Assembly: GCA_019244185.1 (NCBI GenBank)
Contig: JAFATB010000011.1
Coordinates: forward strand, 62,001-126,000
Reading direction: 5' to 3'
Origin: Acidobacteriota bacterium
GTDB taxonomy: Bacteria; Acidobacteriota; Thermoanaerobaculia; Gp7-AA8
Length of the DNA stretch: 64,000 nucleotides
The notes beneath the pieces were generated by a model. That model was not told the origin of the DNA, searched no databases, and saw nothing but the letters and a program-made list of their open reading frames with translations. Position 1 is the first letter of the stretch; the number at the start of each line of letters is the position of its first letter. Shown one piece after another: positions 1-11,546 of the stretch. Made by a program: the position numbers and the translations under genes.

Positions 1-1
1 C

Positions 2-1947
<1,946 letters not shown>

Positions 1948-1951
<4 letters not shown>

Positions 1952-4900
1952 CCGTGGACCCGCGTCTCAATGAGCGTTTAGCGAGTCTCTCGCCCGAGAA
2001 GCGCGCGCTGCTGCTTCAGCAAATCGCGCAGCGCGAGAAGCAGGCGAACGCGATCGCGCGCCGGCCGCGCCCCGCGCGCACCCCGCTCTCGTTCGCGCAG
2101 CAGCGCCTCTGGCTCCTCGATCAACTCGAGCCGGGCACGGCGAGCTACAACCTCGGCATCACCGCGTCGGTGCGCGGCCGCGTCGATGCCGCGCGCCTGC
2201 AACAGAGTCTCGACGCGGTCGTCGCGCGCCACGAATCACTGCGCACGACGTTCCCGTCCGAGAACGGCACGCCATGGCAGGAGATCGTGCCGTCGCTCGC
2301 GATTCCGCTGCAGCGCTTCGACGCGCGCGACCGCGCACACGCGCTCGACCTCGTGCGCGACGTCTACGCGACGCCGTTCGATCTCGCGCGCGGACCGCTC
2401 GCGCGCTTCCTGCTCATCCGCATCGGCGACGACGAGCACCTCCTCGCCGTCGCGTTTCACCACATCGTGATGGACGGCTGGTCCATCGGCGTCTTCTACC
2501 GCGAGCTGTTCGCGCTGTACGGCGGCGACACGCTCGACGAGCCGGCGCTGCAGTACGCCGACTTCGCGCTTTGGCAGCGCGAATGGCTGCAGGGCGACGT
2601 GCTCGACAAGCAGCTCGGCTACTGGAAAGACTGTCTCGCCGGCGAGCTGCCGGTGCTCGAGCTTCCGGCCTATCGCCCGCGTCCGCCCGTGCAGTCGTAT
2701 CGCGGCGAAGTCGCGCGCGTGAGCGTTCCGAACGACGTGCGGCGCGCGCTGCAGGAGCTCGCGCGGCGCGAGAACGCCACGCTCTTCATGGTTTTTCTTG
2801 CGGCGCTCAAGACGCTTTTGTTCCGTTACTCGGGACAGAGCGACGTCATCGTCGGCTCCGGCATCGCGAATCGCCACCGCCAGGAGCTCGAGCCGCTGGT
2901 CGGCTGCTTCGTCAACACGCTCGCGCTGCGCACCGACCTCGCCGGCAACCCGACGTTCCGCGAGCTGCTCGCGCGCGTCCGCGACGTCACGCTCGACGCG
3001 TACGCGCATCAGGACCTCCCGCTCGAACGCCTGCTCGAAGAGCTGCACGTCGAGCGCTCGATGAGCCGCTCGCCGCTCTTTCAGGTGATGCTCTTCTTCC
3101 AGAATCACGAGGGCTTCGCGACCAACGTTGCGGACCTCGAGCTGCGGCTCCTCGAGCTCGACGAGATCAACACCGGCACCGCGCGCACCGATCTCACGCT
3201 CTTCGTCGGCGTCGAAGCGGATCGCCTCGACGTCGTCTTCGAGTACGCGACCGATCTCTTCGACGCGGAGACGATCCGCGCGTTCGGCGCGCATCTCGTC
3301 GAGCTGCTGCGCCAGGTCGCGCGCGATCCCGAAGCGCGCGTCGGCGACGTCGTCTTCCTCTCCGATGCCGAACGCCACGAGCTCGTCGTCGCGCGCAACG
3401 CCACGCGACGCGACGTTCCCGCCGTTGCGGTGCATCGCCTCATCGAAGCGCAGGCCGCGAAGACGCCGGATGCGATCGCCGTCGTCGCGGGCAACGCGGC
3501 GCTCACGTATCGCGAGCTCGACACGCGCGCGAACGCGCTCGCCGCGGAATTGCACGCGCGCGGCATCGGGCGCGGCGATCTCGTCGGACTGCGCGCGGAC
3601 CGCGGCGTCGAACTGCTGATTGGACTCGTCGGCATTCTGAAATCGGGCGCCGCGTACGTGCCGCTCGATCCGTCGTTCCCCGAGGAGCGGCTCGCGTTCA
3701 TGATCGAAGACGCGGCGGTGAAGCTCGTCGTCGATGCGGCGATGTGCCGCATCGCGCGCGACGCCGAACGCATCGACGTCGAAGTCGATCCGAACGACCT
3801 CGCCTACGTCATCTTCACCTCGGGCTCGACGGGACGGCCGAAAGGCGTCGAGATCCCGCACGGCGCCGTCGTCAACTTCCTGCAGTCGATGGCGCGCACG
3901 CCGGGTCTCGCGGCGACCGACGTGTTCTGCGCCGTCACCACGCTCTCCTTCGACATCGCCGTGCTCGAGCTCCTGCTCCCGCTGACGGTCGGCGCGCGCG
4001 TCGTCATCGCCGATCGCGAAACCGCGGCCGACGGCATGCGCCTCGCGCGGCTCATCGCGGACAGCGGCACCACCGTCATGCAGGCAACGCCCGCGACGTG
4101 GCGCATGCTCGTCGACAGCGGCTGGAACGGCGGAGCGCATCTGAAGCTGCTGTGCGGCGGCGAGGCGCTGCCGCGCGAGCTCGCGGAGCGTTTGCTCGAT
4201 CGCTGCGGCGAGCTTTGGAATGTCTACGGCCCGACGGAAACGACAGTCTGGTCGTCGCTCGATCGCGTGACGAAGAACGACGCGATCACCATCGGCCGTC
4301 CGATCGACAACACCACGATGTACGTCGTCGACGCGCGTATGCAGCTCGTGCCCGACGGCGTCTCCGGCGAGCTGCTCATCGGCGGCGCCGGCGTCGCGCG
4401 CGGCTATCTCGCGCGTCCGGAGCTCACGCTCGAAAAGTTTATCGCCGATCCGTTCTCCGATGACGCGAACGCGCGCGTCTACCGCACCGGCGACATCGCG
4501 CGCTGTCGCCGCGACGGCCGTCTCGAAGTCCTCGGCCGCGGCGATCATCAGGTCAAGCTCCGCGGCTACCGCATCGAGCTCGGCGAGATCGAAAACGTGC
4601 TCGCGCGCCACGCGTCCGTCGTCGAATGCGTCGTCGTTGCGCGCGAAGATCGTCCCGGCGACAAGCGCCTCGTCGTGTACGTCGCCGGCGACTGCGACGC
4701 GAACGCGTTGCGCGCGCATCTGCGCGCGAGCCTGCCCGACTACATGGTGCCGTCCGCGTTCGTCGCGCTCGCCGCGTTGCCGCGCACGCCGAACGGCAAG
4801 ATCGACCGCAAGGCGCTGCCCGCGCCGGAAGCCGCCGACGTCGCCGTCGACGGCGCGCCGCGCAACGCCGACGAAGCGACGCTCGTGCAGATCTGGGCTG

Positions 4901-5184
4901 AGGTCCTCGGCACGCCGCGGCTCGGCATCCACGACGACTTCTTCGCGCACGGCGGACACTCGCTGCTCGCGACGCAGCTCATCGCGCGCGTCTCGAAATC
5001 GTTCGGCGTCGAGATTCCGCTGCGGCGGCTCTTCGATGCGCCGACGGTCGCGCAGTTCGCGGAAGCGGTCGTCGCGGAACAGCTCGCGCGCGTCGATGCG
5101 GCGGGACTCGACGCGATGCTGCTCGAGCTCGAAGGTCTTTCCGACGCGGACATTCGAGGAATGCTGGAGGCGGGATCGGCGTGA
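1948..5184 (+). CDS. Nonribosomal peptide synthetase, one module (C-A-PCP), glycine-like specificity code
   Basis: About 1078 aa. Residues ~40-470 are a condensation domain with intact HHIVMDG (first His near residue 171). Residues ~480-950 are an adenylation domain (FTSGSTGRPKG near 625, YGPTETTVWSS, NGKIDRKALP), and the carrier domain has GGHSLL with Ser near 1005. The ten-residue code read by eye is D-I-L-Q-L-G-V-V-W-K. The textbook glycine code (DhbF type) is DILQLGLIWK, so glycine is the best guess. The start is GTG at 1948, overlapping the previous stop as GTGA. GTG at 1954 is an alternative with better spacing from AAGGGA at 1940-1945. N-terminal helix (RLASLSPEKRALLLQQ) and C-terminal tail (LEGLSDAD) resemble short NRPS docking segments. 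Confidence 0.95.
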
Positions 5185-8100
5185 CGAACGAACCGCTCGC
5201 CGACCGGCTCGCGCGGCTCACGCCGCAACAGCGCGCGCTCCTCGCGCAGCAGCTCGCCGCGCGCGACAAAGGCGTGGTGCGCCGCGCCGATCCGCGCGCG
5301 CCGCTGCCGCTCGCGCCGGCGCAGCTGCGCATGTGGTTCCTCGAGGAACTGCAGCCCGGCACCGGCTCGTATCACGTCTATAACCACTACCGGCTGCGCG
5401 GCGCGCTCGACGTCGATGCGCTCGAACGCGCCGTGCGCGAGATCGTGCGGCGCCACGAGATGCTCCGCACGTCGTTCCACGCCGAAGACGGCGTGCCGGT
5501 GCAGGTGGTCGCGGAGAACGTCGAGCTCTTGATCGAGCGCGTCGATCTGCGCGGTGAAGCGGACCTCGACGCCCGCGCGCAGCGCATCGTCGACGACGCA
5601 ACCTTCCGTCCGTTCGATCTCGCACGCGCGCCGCTGATGCGCGTCGTGCTGGTCACGCTCCGCGACGACGAGCATCTGCTGCTGCTCGTCCTGCATCACA
5701 TCATCGCCGACGCGTGGTCGCTCGACGACGTCTTCGGCGGCGAGCTGGCCACGCTGTACAACGCGTCCGCCGCGAACGAGCCGTCTCCGCTCGCGGACGT
5801 GGCCGTGCACTTCGGCGACGTCGTGCTCTGGCAGCAGAGCGCCGCCCAACAGGCACGCGCGCAGGAACATCTGCGCTGGTGGAGTGACGAGCTGCGCGGG
5901 CTGCCCGACGCGCTCGATCTCCCGACCGATCGTCCGCGCCCGCTCGCACAGTCGTTCCGCGGCGCGCGGCACCGCTTCGCGCTCGAGAAGGAGCTGCTCG
6001 ACGCCCTGCAGGAGCTCGCGCGGCGCGAGCGCGTCACGTTGTTCATGCTCCTCCTCGCGGCCTTCGAAACGCTGCTGCATCGCTGGTCGGGGCAGGACGA
6101 CTTCGCGGTCGGCACGCCCGTGTCGACGCGCACGCGTCCGGAGATGGAGCCGGTGCTCGGGCTCTTCATCAACACCGTGGCCATTCGCGCGAGTGTCGCG
6201 GGCGATCCTACGTTTCGCGAGCTGCTCGTGCGCGTGCGCGACCGCGCGCTCGATGCGTTCGCGCATCAGGACGCGCCGTTCGAGCGCGTCGTCGAATCGC
6301 TCGGCCTCGAGCGCAGCACCAGCCGGTCGCCTGTCTATCAAACGATGCTCGTGCTCTGGAGCGGCGGCAACGTCGCGCGCGAGCTCGCCGGAATCACGCG
6401 CGAGTGGATCGAACCGGAGCAGCGCGTGTCGCGCTTCGACATGACGCTCGTCGCCGCCGCGGGCGACCGCGGTCTCGACGTGCTCTTCGACTACGCGACC
6501 GATCTCTTCGACACGCGGTCGATCGAGCGCTTCGGCCGCGCGTTCGCGACGTTACTGCGCGGCATCGTGCGCGATCCGGAACGGCGCGTCTCGCAACTGC
6601 CGCTGCTCGATGACGCCGAACGCGCGCAGGTGCTTCGCGCCTCGCGTGGCGAAACGCGCACGTGGCCGCGCACGACGCTGCATCAGCTCTTCAGCGAGCA
6701 GGCCGCCCGCACGCCCGAGGCGGACGCGATCGTCACGCCCGATCGCAGCGTCACGTACCGCGAGCTCGACATGTGGAGCGACGCCATCGCGTCCGACGTG
6801 CGCGGCGACATCGTCGCGTTCCACGCCGATCGTTCCGCCGACGCCATCGCCACGCTTCTCGGCATTCTCAAAGCGGGAGCGGCGTATCTGCCGATCGATC
6901 CGTCGACGCCCGCCGAACGCCGCGACTGGATGCTCGCCGACGCGGGCGCGGTGCTCTGGAATCGCGACAGCGACGCGCCGCGGCAGCGACGCGATGCGAA
7001 CGCCGCGTATCTCATCTACACCTCAGGCTCCACGGGACTGCCGAAAGGCGTCCTCGTCGAGCACGCGTCCGCGGTCAACCTCACGCTCGCGTTCATCGAG
7101 CTGCACGGCTTCGCCGGACATCGCGTGCTCGTGATTCCGCCGCTCGCGTTCGACGCATCCGTCGGCGACGTCTTCCCCGTGCTCGCCACGGGCGGCGCGC
7201 TTGTGCTGCATCCGTCGCCCGCGCAACTCGGCGCGGCGGAGCTCGCGGAGTTCTGCAGCGCGCGCGGCGTCACCGCGATCGACGCGCCGGCCGCACTCTG
7301 GCGCCGCTGGAGCGAAGAGTGGGTCGACATCCCCGCGCTGCGCATGATGATGGCCGGCGGCGAGAGCATCCCCGTCGAACAGGTGCGCCGCTTCGCGCGC
7401 GCGACACGCAACCGCGTCCGCTTCTTCAACCACTACGGGCCGACCGAGGCAACGGTGTGCGCGACGCTGTTCGCCACGACGGATGCGGCGGACGTGCAGG
7501 CGAGCGAGCTGCCGATCGGATTGCCGATCGCGAACGTCGCGGCGTACGTCGTCGATCGCAATCTCGAGCCGGTGCCCGATGGCGTCGCCGGCGAGCTTTG
7601 CCTCGGCGGCGCGGGCGTTTCGCGCGGCTATCTCGGACGTCGCGAACAGACGGCCGAACGCTTCGTCGCCGATCCGTTCAGCGACGTGGCGGGCGCGCGC
7701 ATGTACCGCACCGGCGACGTCGTGCGCCGCCAGAACGACGGCACGCTGCTTTTCCTCGGCCGCAGCGATCGGCAACTGAAACTGCGCGGCTTCCGCATCG
7801 AGCCGGGCGAGATCGAAGCGGCGATCCTCGCGTTCGGTGACATCCGCGGCGCGTTCGTCACGCTGCGCGAGCATCGGCTCGTCGCGTACGTCGTCGGCAG
7901 TTTCGACGCCGCCGCGTTGCGTGCGTTCCTGCAGGAGCGGCTGCCGGAGTACATGGTGCCTTCGGCGTTCGTCGCGCTCGACGCGCTGCCGCTCACGTCG
8001 AACGGCAAAGTCGATCAGCGCGCGCTGCCGGAGCCTCCGGTTGCGAGCGACCGCGCGATCGTCGCGCCGCGCAACGAGACCGAGGCCGCGCTCGTCGACA

Positions 8101-9473
8101 TTTGGCGCGCATTGCTGCGCGTCGACACGATCGGCGTCGACGACGACTTCTTCGAGCTCGGCGGCGACTCGCTGAAAACGATGCCGCTCGTCGTCCGCAT
8201 CCGCGAGCGCTTCGGCGTCTCGCTCCCGCTCGCCTCCATCTTCCAGTCGCCGACCGTCGCGCGCCTCGCGCAGCTCATCACCGGCGAGGCGAAGCTCGAA
8301 ACGATCTCGCTCGAGTCGCGCATCGGCGAGCCGATCGTGGCGGAGCCGGACGCGCTTCCCGCGACCTTCGCGCCGCCGCGCCACGTGCTGCTCACCGGCG
8401 CCACCGGCTTCCTCGGCGCGTTCCTGCTCCACGAACTGCTGCGCACGACGGATGCGGACATCGTCTGCCTCGTGCGCGCGAAGGACGACGCCGAAGGACG
8501 CGCGCGCATCGACAAGAACCTTGCCGCGTACGGATTGCGCGGCGATGCCTCGCGCATTCGCATCGTGCGCGGCGATCTCGCGCAGCCGCGGCTCGGCGTC
8601 GACGCCGACACGTGGGAACGCCTCGCGCGCGAGCTCGACGTCATCGTCCACAACGGCTCGACGGTCAGCTTCGTCACGCCGTACGAGAAGCTCGCCGCGG
8701 CGAACGTCGGCGGCACGCGCGAAGTGCTCCGTCTCGCGGGACGCGCGCGCATCAAGCCGGTGCACTTCGTCTCGACGCTCAGCGCGATCGACTTCGCGGC
8801 GGACGTCGTGAGCGACCGCGATCCGCTGCCGCCCGGCGAGCGCGTCGAAGGCGGCTACAACCAGAGCAAGTGGGTCGCGGACCGCATCGCCCAGGACGCG
8901 CGGGCGGGCGGTATTCCGGTGTCGATCCATCGCCCCGCGCGCGTCACCGGCGACAGCCGCACCGGCGCGTGGAACCACGCCGATCTTTTCCCGTCGTGGA
9001 TCAAGGCGTGCGTGCAGCTCGGTCTCATTCCGGAGAGTGATGCGGCGCTGAACATGACGCCGGTCGACTTCCTCGCCGCGGCGATCGTCCGGCTCGCGCT
9101 CGACCCGAACGCGCGGAACGGCACGTATCACTTCTTCAACAACCGCACGATGCCGCTCGCGCGCTTCGCCGACGCGTTGCGCGCGAAAGGCTTCGCGATC
9201 GAGAGCGTCCCCTACGCGACGTGGCGGCGCGCGCTCGTCGAGGCGATCGGCCGCGGCGACGACAACGCCCTCGCGCCGTTCATCGCGCTCTTTCCCGAGG
9301 AAGACGACAGCCGCGAGCCGCGCTTCGACACCGCGCACACCGACGACACGCTCGCCGCGCTCGGCCTCGTCTGTCCCGCCGCCGACGAGGCGCTCGTCTC
9401 CACGTACCTCGACTTCTTCATCGCGCGCGGGTTTCTGCCCGCGCCGCTTGCGGTCATCGGAGGCGAACGCTGA
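5181..9473 (+). CDS. Nonribosomal peptide synthetase, terminal module (C-A-PCP-thioester reductase)
   Basis: 1430 aa, GTG start overlapping the previous stop (GTGA), with GGAGG ten bases upstream. The condensation domain carries HHIIADAWS near residue 172, so the usual HHxxxDG glycine is alanine. Adenylation domain ~500-970 has YTSGSTGLPKG near 612 and YGPTEATVCAT; its code by eye is D-A-G-D-M-A-H-V-C-K, not assignable, though A-H-V recalls proline codes. The carrier serine is near 996 (LGGDSLK). From ~1065 a short-chain-dehydrogenase-type reductase follows: GATGFLG NAD(P)-binding loop, STLSAIDF and the YNQSK catalytic motif. Such domains release the thioester by NADPH reduction to an aldehyde or alcohol instead of hydrolysis. 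There is no thioesterase. It is the last NRPS gene of the operon. Confidence 0.95.
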   Translation: MTNEPLADRLARLTPQQRALLAQQLAARDKGVVRRADPRAPLPLAPAQLRMWFLEELQPGTGSYHVYNHYRLRGALDVDALERAVREIVRRHEMLRTSFHAEDGVPVQVVAENVELLIERVDLRGEADLDARAQRIVDDATFRPFDLARAPLMRVVLVTLRDDEHLLLLVLHHIIADAWSLDDVFGGELATLYNASAANEPSPLADVAVHFGDVVLWQQSAAQQARAQEHLRWWSDELRGLPDALDLPTDRPRPLAQSFRGARHRFALEKELLDALQELARRERVTLFMLLLAAFETLLHRWSGQDDFAVGTPVSTRTRPEMEPVLGLFINTVAIRASVAGDPTFRELLVRVRDRALDAFAHQDAPFERVVESLGLERSTSRSPVYQTMLVLWSGGNVARELAGITREWIEPEQRVSRFDMTLVAAAGDRGLDVLFDYATDLFDTRSIERFGRAFATLLRGIVRDPERRVSQLPLLDDAERAQVLRASRGETRTWPRTTLHQLFSEQAARTPEADAIVTPDRSVTYRELDMWSDAIASDVRGDIVAFHADRSADAIATLLGILKAGAAYLPIDPSTPAERRDWMLADAGAVLWNRDSDAPRQRRDANAAYLIYTSGSTGLPKGVLVEHASAVNLTLAFIELHGFAGHRVLVIPPLAFDASVGDVFPVLATGGALVLHPSPAQLGAAELAEFCSARGVTAIDAPAALWRRWSEEWVDIPALRMMMAGGESIPVEQVRRFARATRNRVRFFNHYGPTEATVCATLFATTDAADVQASELPIGLPIANVAAYVVDRNLEPVPDGVAGELCLGGAGVSRGYLGRREQTAERFVADPFSDVAGARMYRTGDVVRRQNDGTLLFLGRSDRQLKLRGFRIEPGEIEAAILAFGDIRGAFVTLREHRLVAYVVGSFDAAALRAFLQERLPEYMVPSAFVALDALPLTSNGKVDQRALPEPPVASDRAIVAPRNETEAALVDIWRALLRVDTIGVDDDFFELGGDSLKTMPLVVRIRERFGVSLPLASIFQSPTVARLAQLITGEAKLETISLESRIGEPIVAEPDALPATFAPPRHVLLTGATGFLGAFLLHELLRTTDADIVCLVRAKDDAEGRARIDKNLAAYGLRGDASRIRIVRGDLAQPRLGVDADTWERLARELDVIVHNGSTVSFVTPYEKLAAANVGGTREVLRLAGRARIKPVHFVSTLSAIDFAADVVSDRDPLPPGERVEGGYNQSKWVADRIAQDARAGGIPVSIHRPARVTGDSRTGAWNHADLFPSWIKACVQLGLIPESDAALNMTPVDFLAAAIVRLALDPNARNGTYHFFNNRTMPLARFADALRAKGFAIESVPYATWRRALVEAIGRGDDNALAPFIALFPEEDDSREPRFDTAHTDDTLAALGLVCPAADEALVSTYLDFFIARGFLPAPLAVIGGER

Positions 9474-10813
9474 TGGCTCTGAACGGCGCACGCGCATTTC
9501 TCGCCGTCTGGATCGGCCAGCTCGTCTCCGTCGTCGGCTCGCGTCTGTCGACGTTCGCGCTCGGCATCTGGGTGCTGCGCGAAACCGGTTCGACGACGAG
9601 CTACGCGTTCATCTTCGTATGCGCCGCCGTGCCCGCGCTGCTGCTCGTGCCGTTCGCCGGCGCGCTCGTCGATCGCTGGGACCGGCGCCGCGTGATGCTC
9701 GCGTGCGATGCGATCTGCGGCGCGACGATGCTCGTGCTCGCGGCGCTCCTCGCCACGCATCGCATCGCGCTGTGGCACATCTACGCCGGCGCCGCGGTGC
9801 AGGCATTCGCGAACGCGTTCCAGATGCCGGCGTACATGGCCAGCATCCCGCTGCTCGTTCCGAAGGAGCATCTCGCGCGCGCGAACGGCCTCGTGCAGAC
9901 GGCGTTCGCGACCTCGCTCATGCTCGGCCCCGCGCTGGCCGGCGTGCTGGTCACGCTCGTCGCGCTGCCGGGCGTGCTCGTCATCGACGGCGCGACTTTC
10001 TTCGCCGCGGTGATCGCGCTGACGCTCGTGCGCATCCCGCGTCCGCCGCGCGATCCGAACGAAGCGCCCGGCGCATTGCTGCACGAGGCGGCGGAAGGGT
10101 GGCGGTTCGTCCGCGATCGGCGTGGCCTCATCGGACTGCTCGCCATCTTCGGCACGACGAACTTTCTCTTCGGGATGCTCAGCATCCTCATCACCCCGCT
10201 CGTGCTCTCGTTCGCGAACGCCGCGCAGCTCGGCATGCAGATGTCGATCGGCGGCGCGGGACTCTTTCTCGGCGGCCTGGCCATGAGCACGTGGGGCGGT
10301 CCGAAGACGCGCATCCACGGCGTGCTCGCGTCGGTGATCGTCGCCGGCGTCTTTCTCGCGCTGCACGGCCTCTTGCCGTCGATCGCATTCGTCTCCGCGG
10401 CGGGCTTCTTCTTCTTCCTCACCGTTCCCGTGATGAACGCGTCGCAGGACGCGATCTGGCAGACCAAAGTCCCGGCCGAGCTGCAGGGCCGCTGCTTTGC
10501 GATCCAGCGCGTGCTGTCCGAGGCGGCGATGCCGGTGGGGTTTGTGCTCGCGGGACCGCTCGCGGATCGCGTGTTCGAGCCGCTGCTCGCGCCGCACGGC
10601 GCGCTCGCGTCGTCCATCGGCCGCGTCATCGGGACCGGCGCGGGTCGCGGCATCGCGCTGATGTTCATCGTCGCCGGCGTCGCCATAACGCTCGCCGGCA
10701 TCACCGGCTACTCCATCCGTCCGCTGCGTCGCGTCGAGCAGGAGCTCGATGACGCGCCGCTCGCGGACGACCGTTCTCTCGTTCAACCGTTGCAGCCTCT
10801 GGAGGAGTTATGA
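9473..10813 (+). CDS. MFS transporter (EntS-like MFS_3 family), probable product exporter
   Basis: 446 aa with about twelve hydrophobic segments. The N-terminal half, with WIGQLVSVVGSRLSTFALGIW and the loop DRWDRRRVM, is typical of the MFS_3/enterobactin-exporter group. The ATG at 9473 shares its A with the TGA of the reductase NRPS (TGATG), and GGAGG lies at 9459-9463, so the start is well supported and translation is likely coupled. In an NRPS operon such a carrier most likely exports the finished peptide and gives self-protection. This role is inferred from position; the family assignment is by sequence. Confidence 0.88.
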   Translation: MALNGARAFLAVWIGQLVSVVGSRLSTFALGIWVLRETGSTTSYAFIFVCAAVPALLLVPFAGALVDRWDRRRVMLACDAICGATMLVLAALLATHRIALWHIYAGAAVQAFANAFQMPAYMASIPLLVPKEHLARANGLVQTAFATSLMLGPALAGVLVTLVALPGVLVIDGATFFAAVIALTLVRIPRPPRDPNEAPGALLHEAAEGWRFVRDRRGLIGLLAIFGTTNFLFGMLSILITPLVLSFANAAQLGMQMSIGGAGLFLGGLAMSTWGGPKTRIHGVLASVIVAGVFLALHGLLPSIAFVSAAGFFFFLTVPVMNASQDAIWQTKVPAELQGRCFAIQRVLSEAAMPVGFVLAGPLADRVFEPLLAPHGALASSIGRVIGTGAGRGIALMFIVAGVAITLAGITGYSIRPLRRVEQELDDAPLADDRSLVQPLQPLEEL

Positions 10814-11538
10814 CCTGCCCGCACGCGAACGCGGCACCGAGCGCCACCACCGACGATCTCTACACCGCCTCCCAAGTCGAACGGCTCCTGGATCCGAGCC
10901 ATCCGCTTGCGCAGACGCTGGCTTGGGTGCGGCGCTTTCTCGCCAAGCCGAATCAGGAGCTCGGACGCCCCGGCGCCGTCTGTCCGTTCGTGCCGGGCGC
11001 GCTCGCACAGGACACGATCTGGCTGACGCTCGCGCCGCACACGCAGGCGCAGCGCAACGAGATCGTCGCCACCGTCGCGCGCTTCCGCGACCGCTTTCTC
11101 ACGCTCGATCCGAAAGACGGCGAAGACTCGATGAGCAAAGCGATCCTCATCGTCTTCCCGTATCTCACGTCCGCGGACGCGGGCCTCATCGACGACGTGC
11201 AGCTCGACCTGAAGCCGTCGTTCGTCGAGCACGGGATGATGCTCGGCGAGTTCCACGAGCGGAACGAGAGCCCCGGTCTGCGCAACCCGCAGTTCCGGCC
11301 GCTGCGCAGTCCCATTCCGATGCTCGCCATCCGCTACATGGTCGACTCCGATTTGCCGTTTCTGCATCGCTCGATTTACAACCCCGCGCTGCGCGCCGAT
11401 TTCATCCGCTCGTATCTGCGCCGCCTCGGCACGCGCGTCAGCCGCAACACGTTCGACGCGGCGGTCTCCGCGCTCGTCGCCGCCGAGATCGAGCAGCTCG
11501 ACGCCGTGAAGATCGTCGAGCTGATCATGACCCGCTGA
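10810..11538 (+). CDS. Unassigned conserved protein in NRPS operon (DUF6875-like)
   Basis: 242 aa, ATG overlapping the MFS stop by four bases (ATGA), with a strong GGAGGAG just upstream. It is soluble, with no signal peptide or membrane segment. Recognisable blocks are GRPGAVCPFVPGAL (~56-69), GMMLGEFHERN (~144) and FRPLRSPIPMLAIRYMV (~165-181). From memory these resemble the DUF6875 family, whose function I do not know. The cysteine in VCPF and the histidine in GEFHE are candidates for functional residues but no known catalytic motif is evident. Tight coupling to the exporter and the kynurenine monooxygenase implies a role in making or modifying the peptide. Confidence 0.8.
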   Translation: MTCPHANAAPSATTDDLYTASQVERLLDPSHPLAQTLAWVRRFLAKPNQELGRPGAVCPFVPGALAQDTIWLTLAPHTQAQRNEIVATVARFRDRFLTLDPKDGEDSMSKAILIVFPYLTSADAGLIDDVQLDLKPSFVEHGMMLGEFHERNESPGLRNPQFRPLRSPIPMLAIRYMVDSDLPFLHRSIYNPALRADFIRSYLRRLGTRVSRNTFDAAVSALVAAEIEQLDAVKIVELIMTR

Positions 11539-11546
11539 GGACCGCG

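Noticed and set aside
2236-4959. A 900-codon open frame on the minus strand opposite the second NRPS gene
   Set aside because: It is antisense to an unmistakable NRPS and consists of Arg/Ala/Glu-rich text without domains. Long stop-free shadow frames are expected at this GC content.
7023-9497. A long minus-strand open frame opposite the reductase NRPS
   Set aside because: Low-complexity Arg/Ala/Asp translation, no family motif, fully covered by the coding strand.
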